Source: CAIKKV01 sp044346855
GTDB taxonomy: Bacteria; Verrucomicrobiota; Kiritimatiellia; CAIKKV01
Assembly (NCBI GenBank): GCA_044346855.1
Contig: JBIIYJ010000350.1
Span: 1-5,290, forward strand
Length of the DNA stretch: 5,290 bases
Direction: 5' to 3'
The first letter of the stretch is position 1. The number at the start of each line of letters is the position of its first letter. The notes below the pieces were generated by a model, which saw only the letters and a list, made by a program, of their open reading frames with translations, did not search any database and was not told the DNA's origin. Below are positions 5,274 to 5,290 of this stretch, in pieces. The translations under genes were made by a program, and so were the position numbers.

Positions 5274-5290
5274 CGGAGATGACACCAAAT

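Overview
The window looks like an accessory, intergenic-repeat-rich stretch of a GC-rich bacterial chromosome. GC-rich REP-like hairpins occur at both ends, and GATTAC-type hexamer tracts lie between genes. This texture, with single catabolic enzymes scattered among repeats, reminds me of Verrucomicrobiota/Kiritimatiellota-type or related environmental bacteria. That is an impression from sequence style only; there is no rRNA or marker gene here.

Layout: (1) 1-479 holds no convincing gene. It has two partial copies of a hairpin repeat, a degraded third copy, a degenerate hexamer tract, then an AT-rich control region with TTGCA/TGCAA boxes and a good sigma-70-type promoter. (2) 480-2442 is a two-gene, overlapping, plus-strand module: a winged-helix protein resembling AbiEi-type antitoxins, with an extra N-terminal domain I cannot name, and a nucleotidyltransferase-fold protein of the AbiEii/AbiGii or GSU2403-like kind. 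I read this as a candidate type IV-like toxin-antitoxin or phage-defence cassette. Hexamer repeat tracts lie on both sides of it. (3) 2638-3558 is an acetamidase/formamidase-family enzyme on the plus strand with its own plausible promoter and ribosome binding site. (4) 3588-5067, on the minus strand and convergent with the amidase, is a probable two-gene operon: an SGNH/GDSL-type hydrolase followed by an M55 D-aminopeptidase (DppA-like) with all its usual metal and catalytic residues. (5) 5068-5290 is intergenic: the upstream region of the minus-strand operon, then a perfect 28-nt inverted pair of the same hairpin repeat seen at the left end.

The amidase, D-aminopeptidase and esterase-like hydrolase all cleave amide, peptide or ester bonds, so a small scavenging locus is possible, but no shared pathway can be proven from this window. 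The most interesting part is the winged-helix/nucleotidyltransferase module. It shows an unusual fusion-like N-terminus, a sharp base-composition step inside the first gene, a possible leaderless start and an operator-like array on its promoter.
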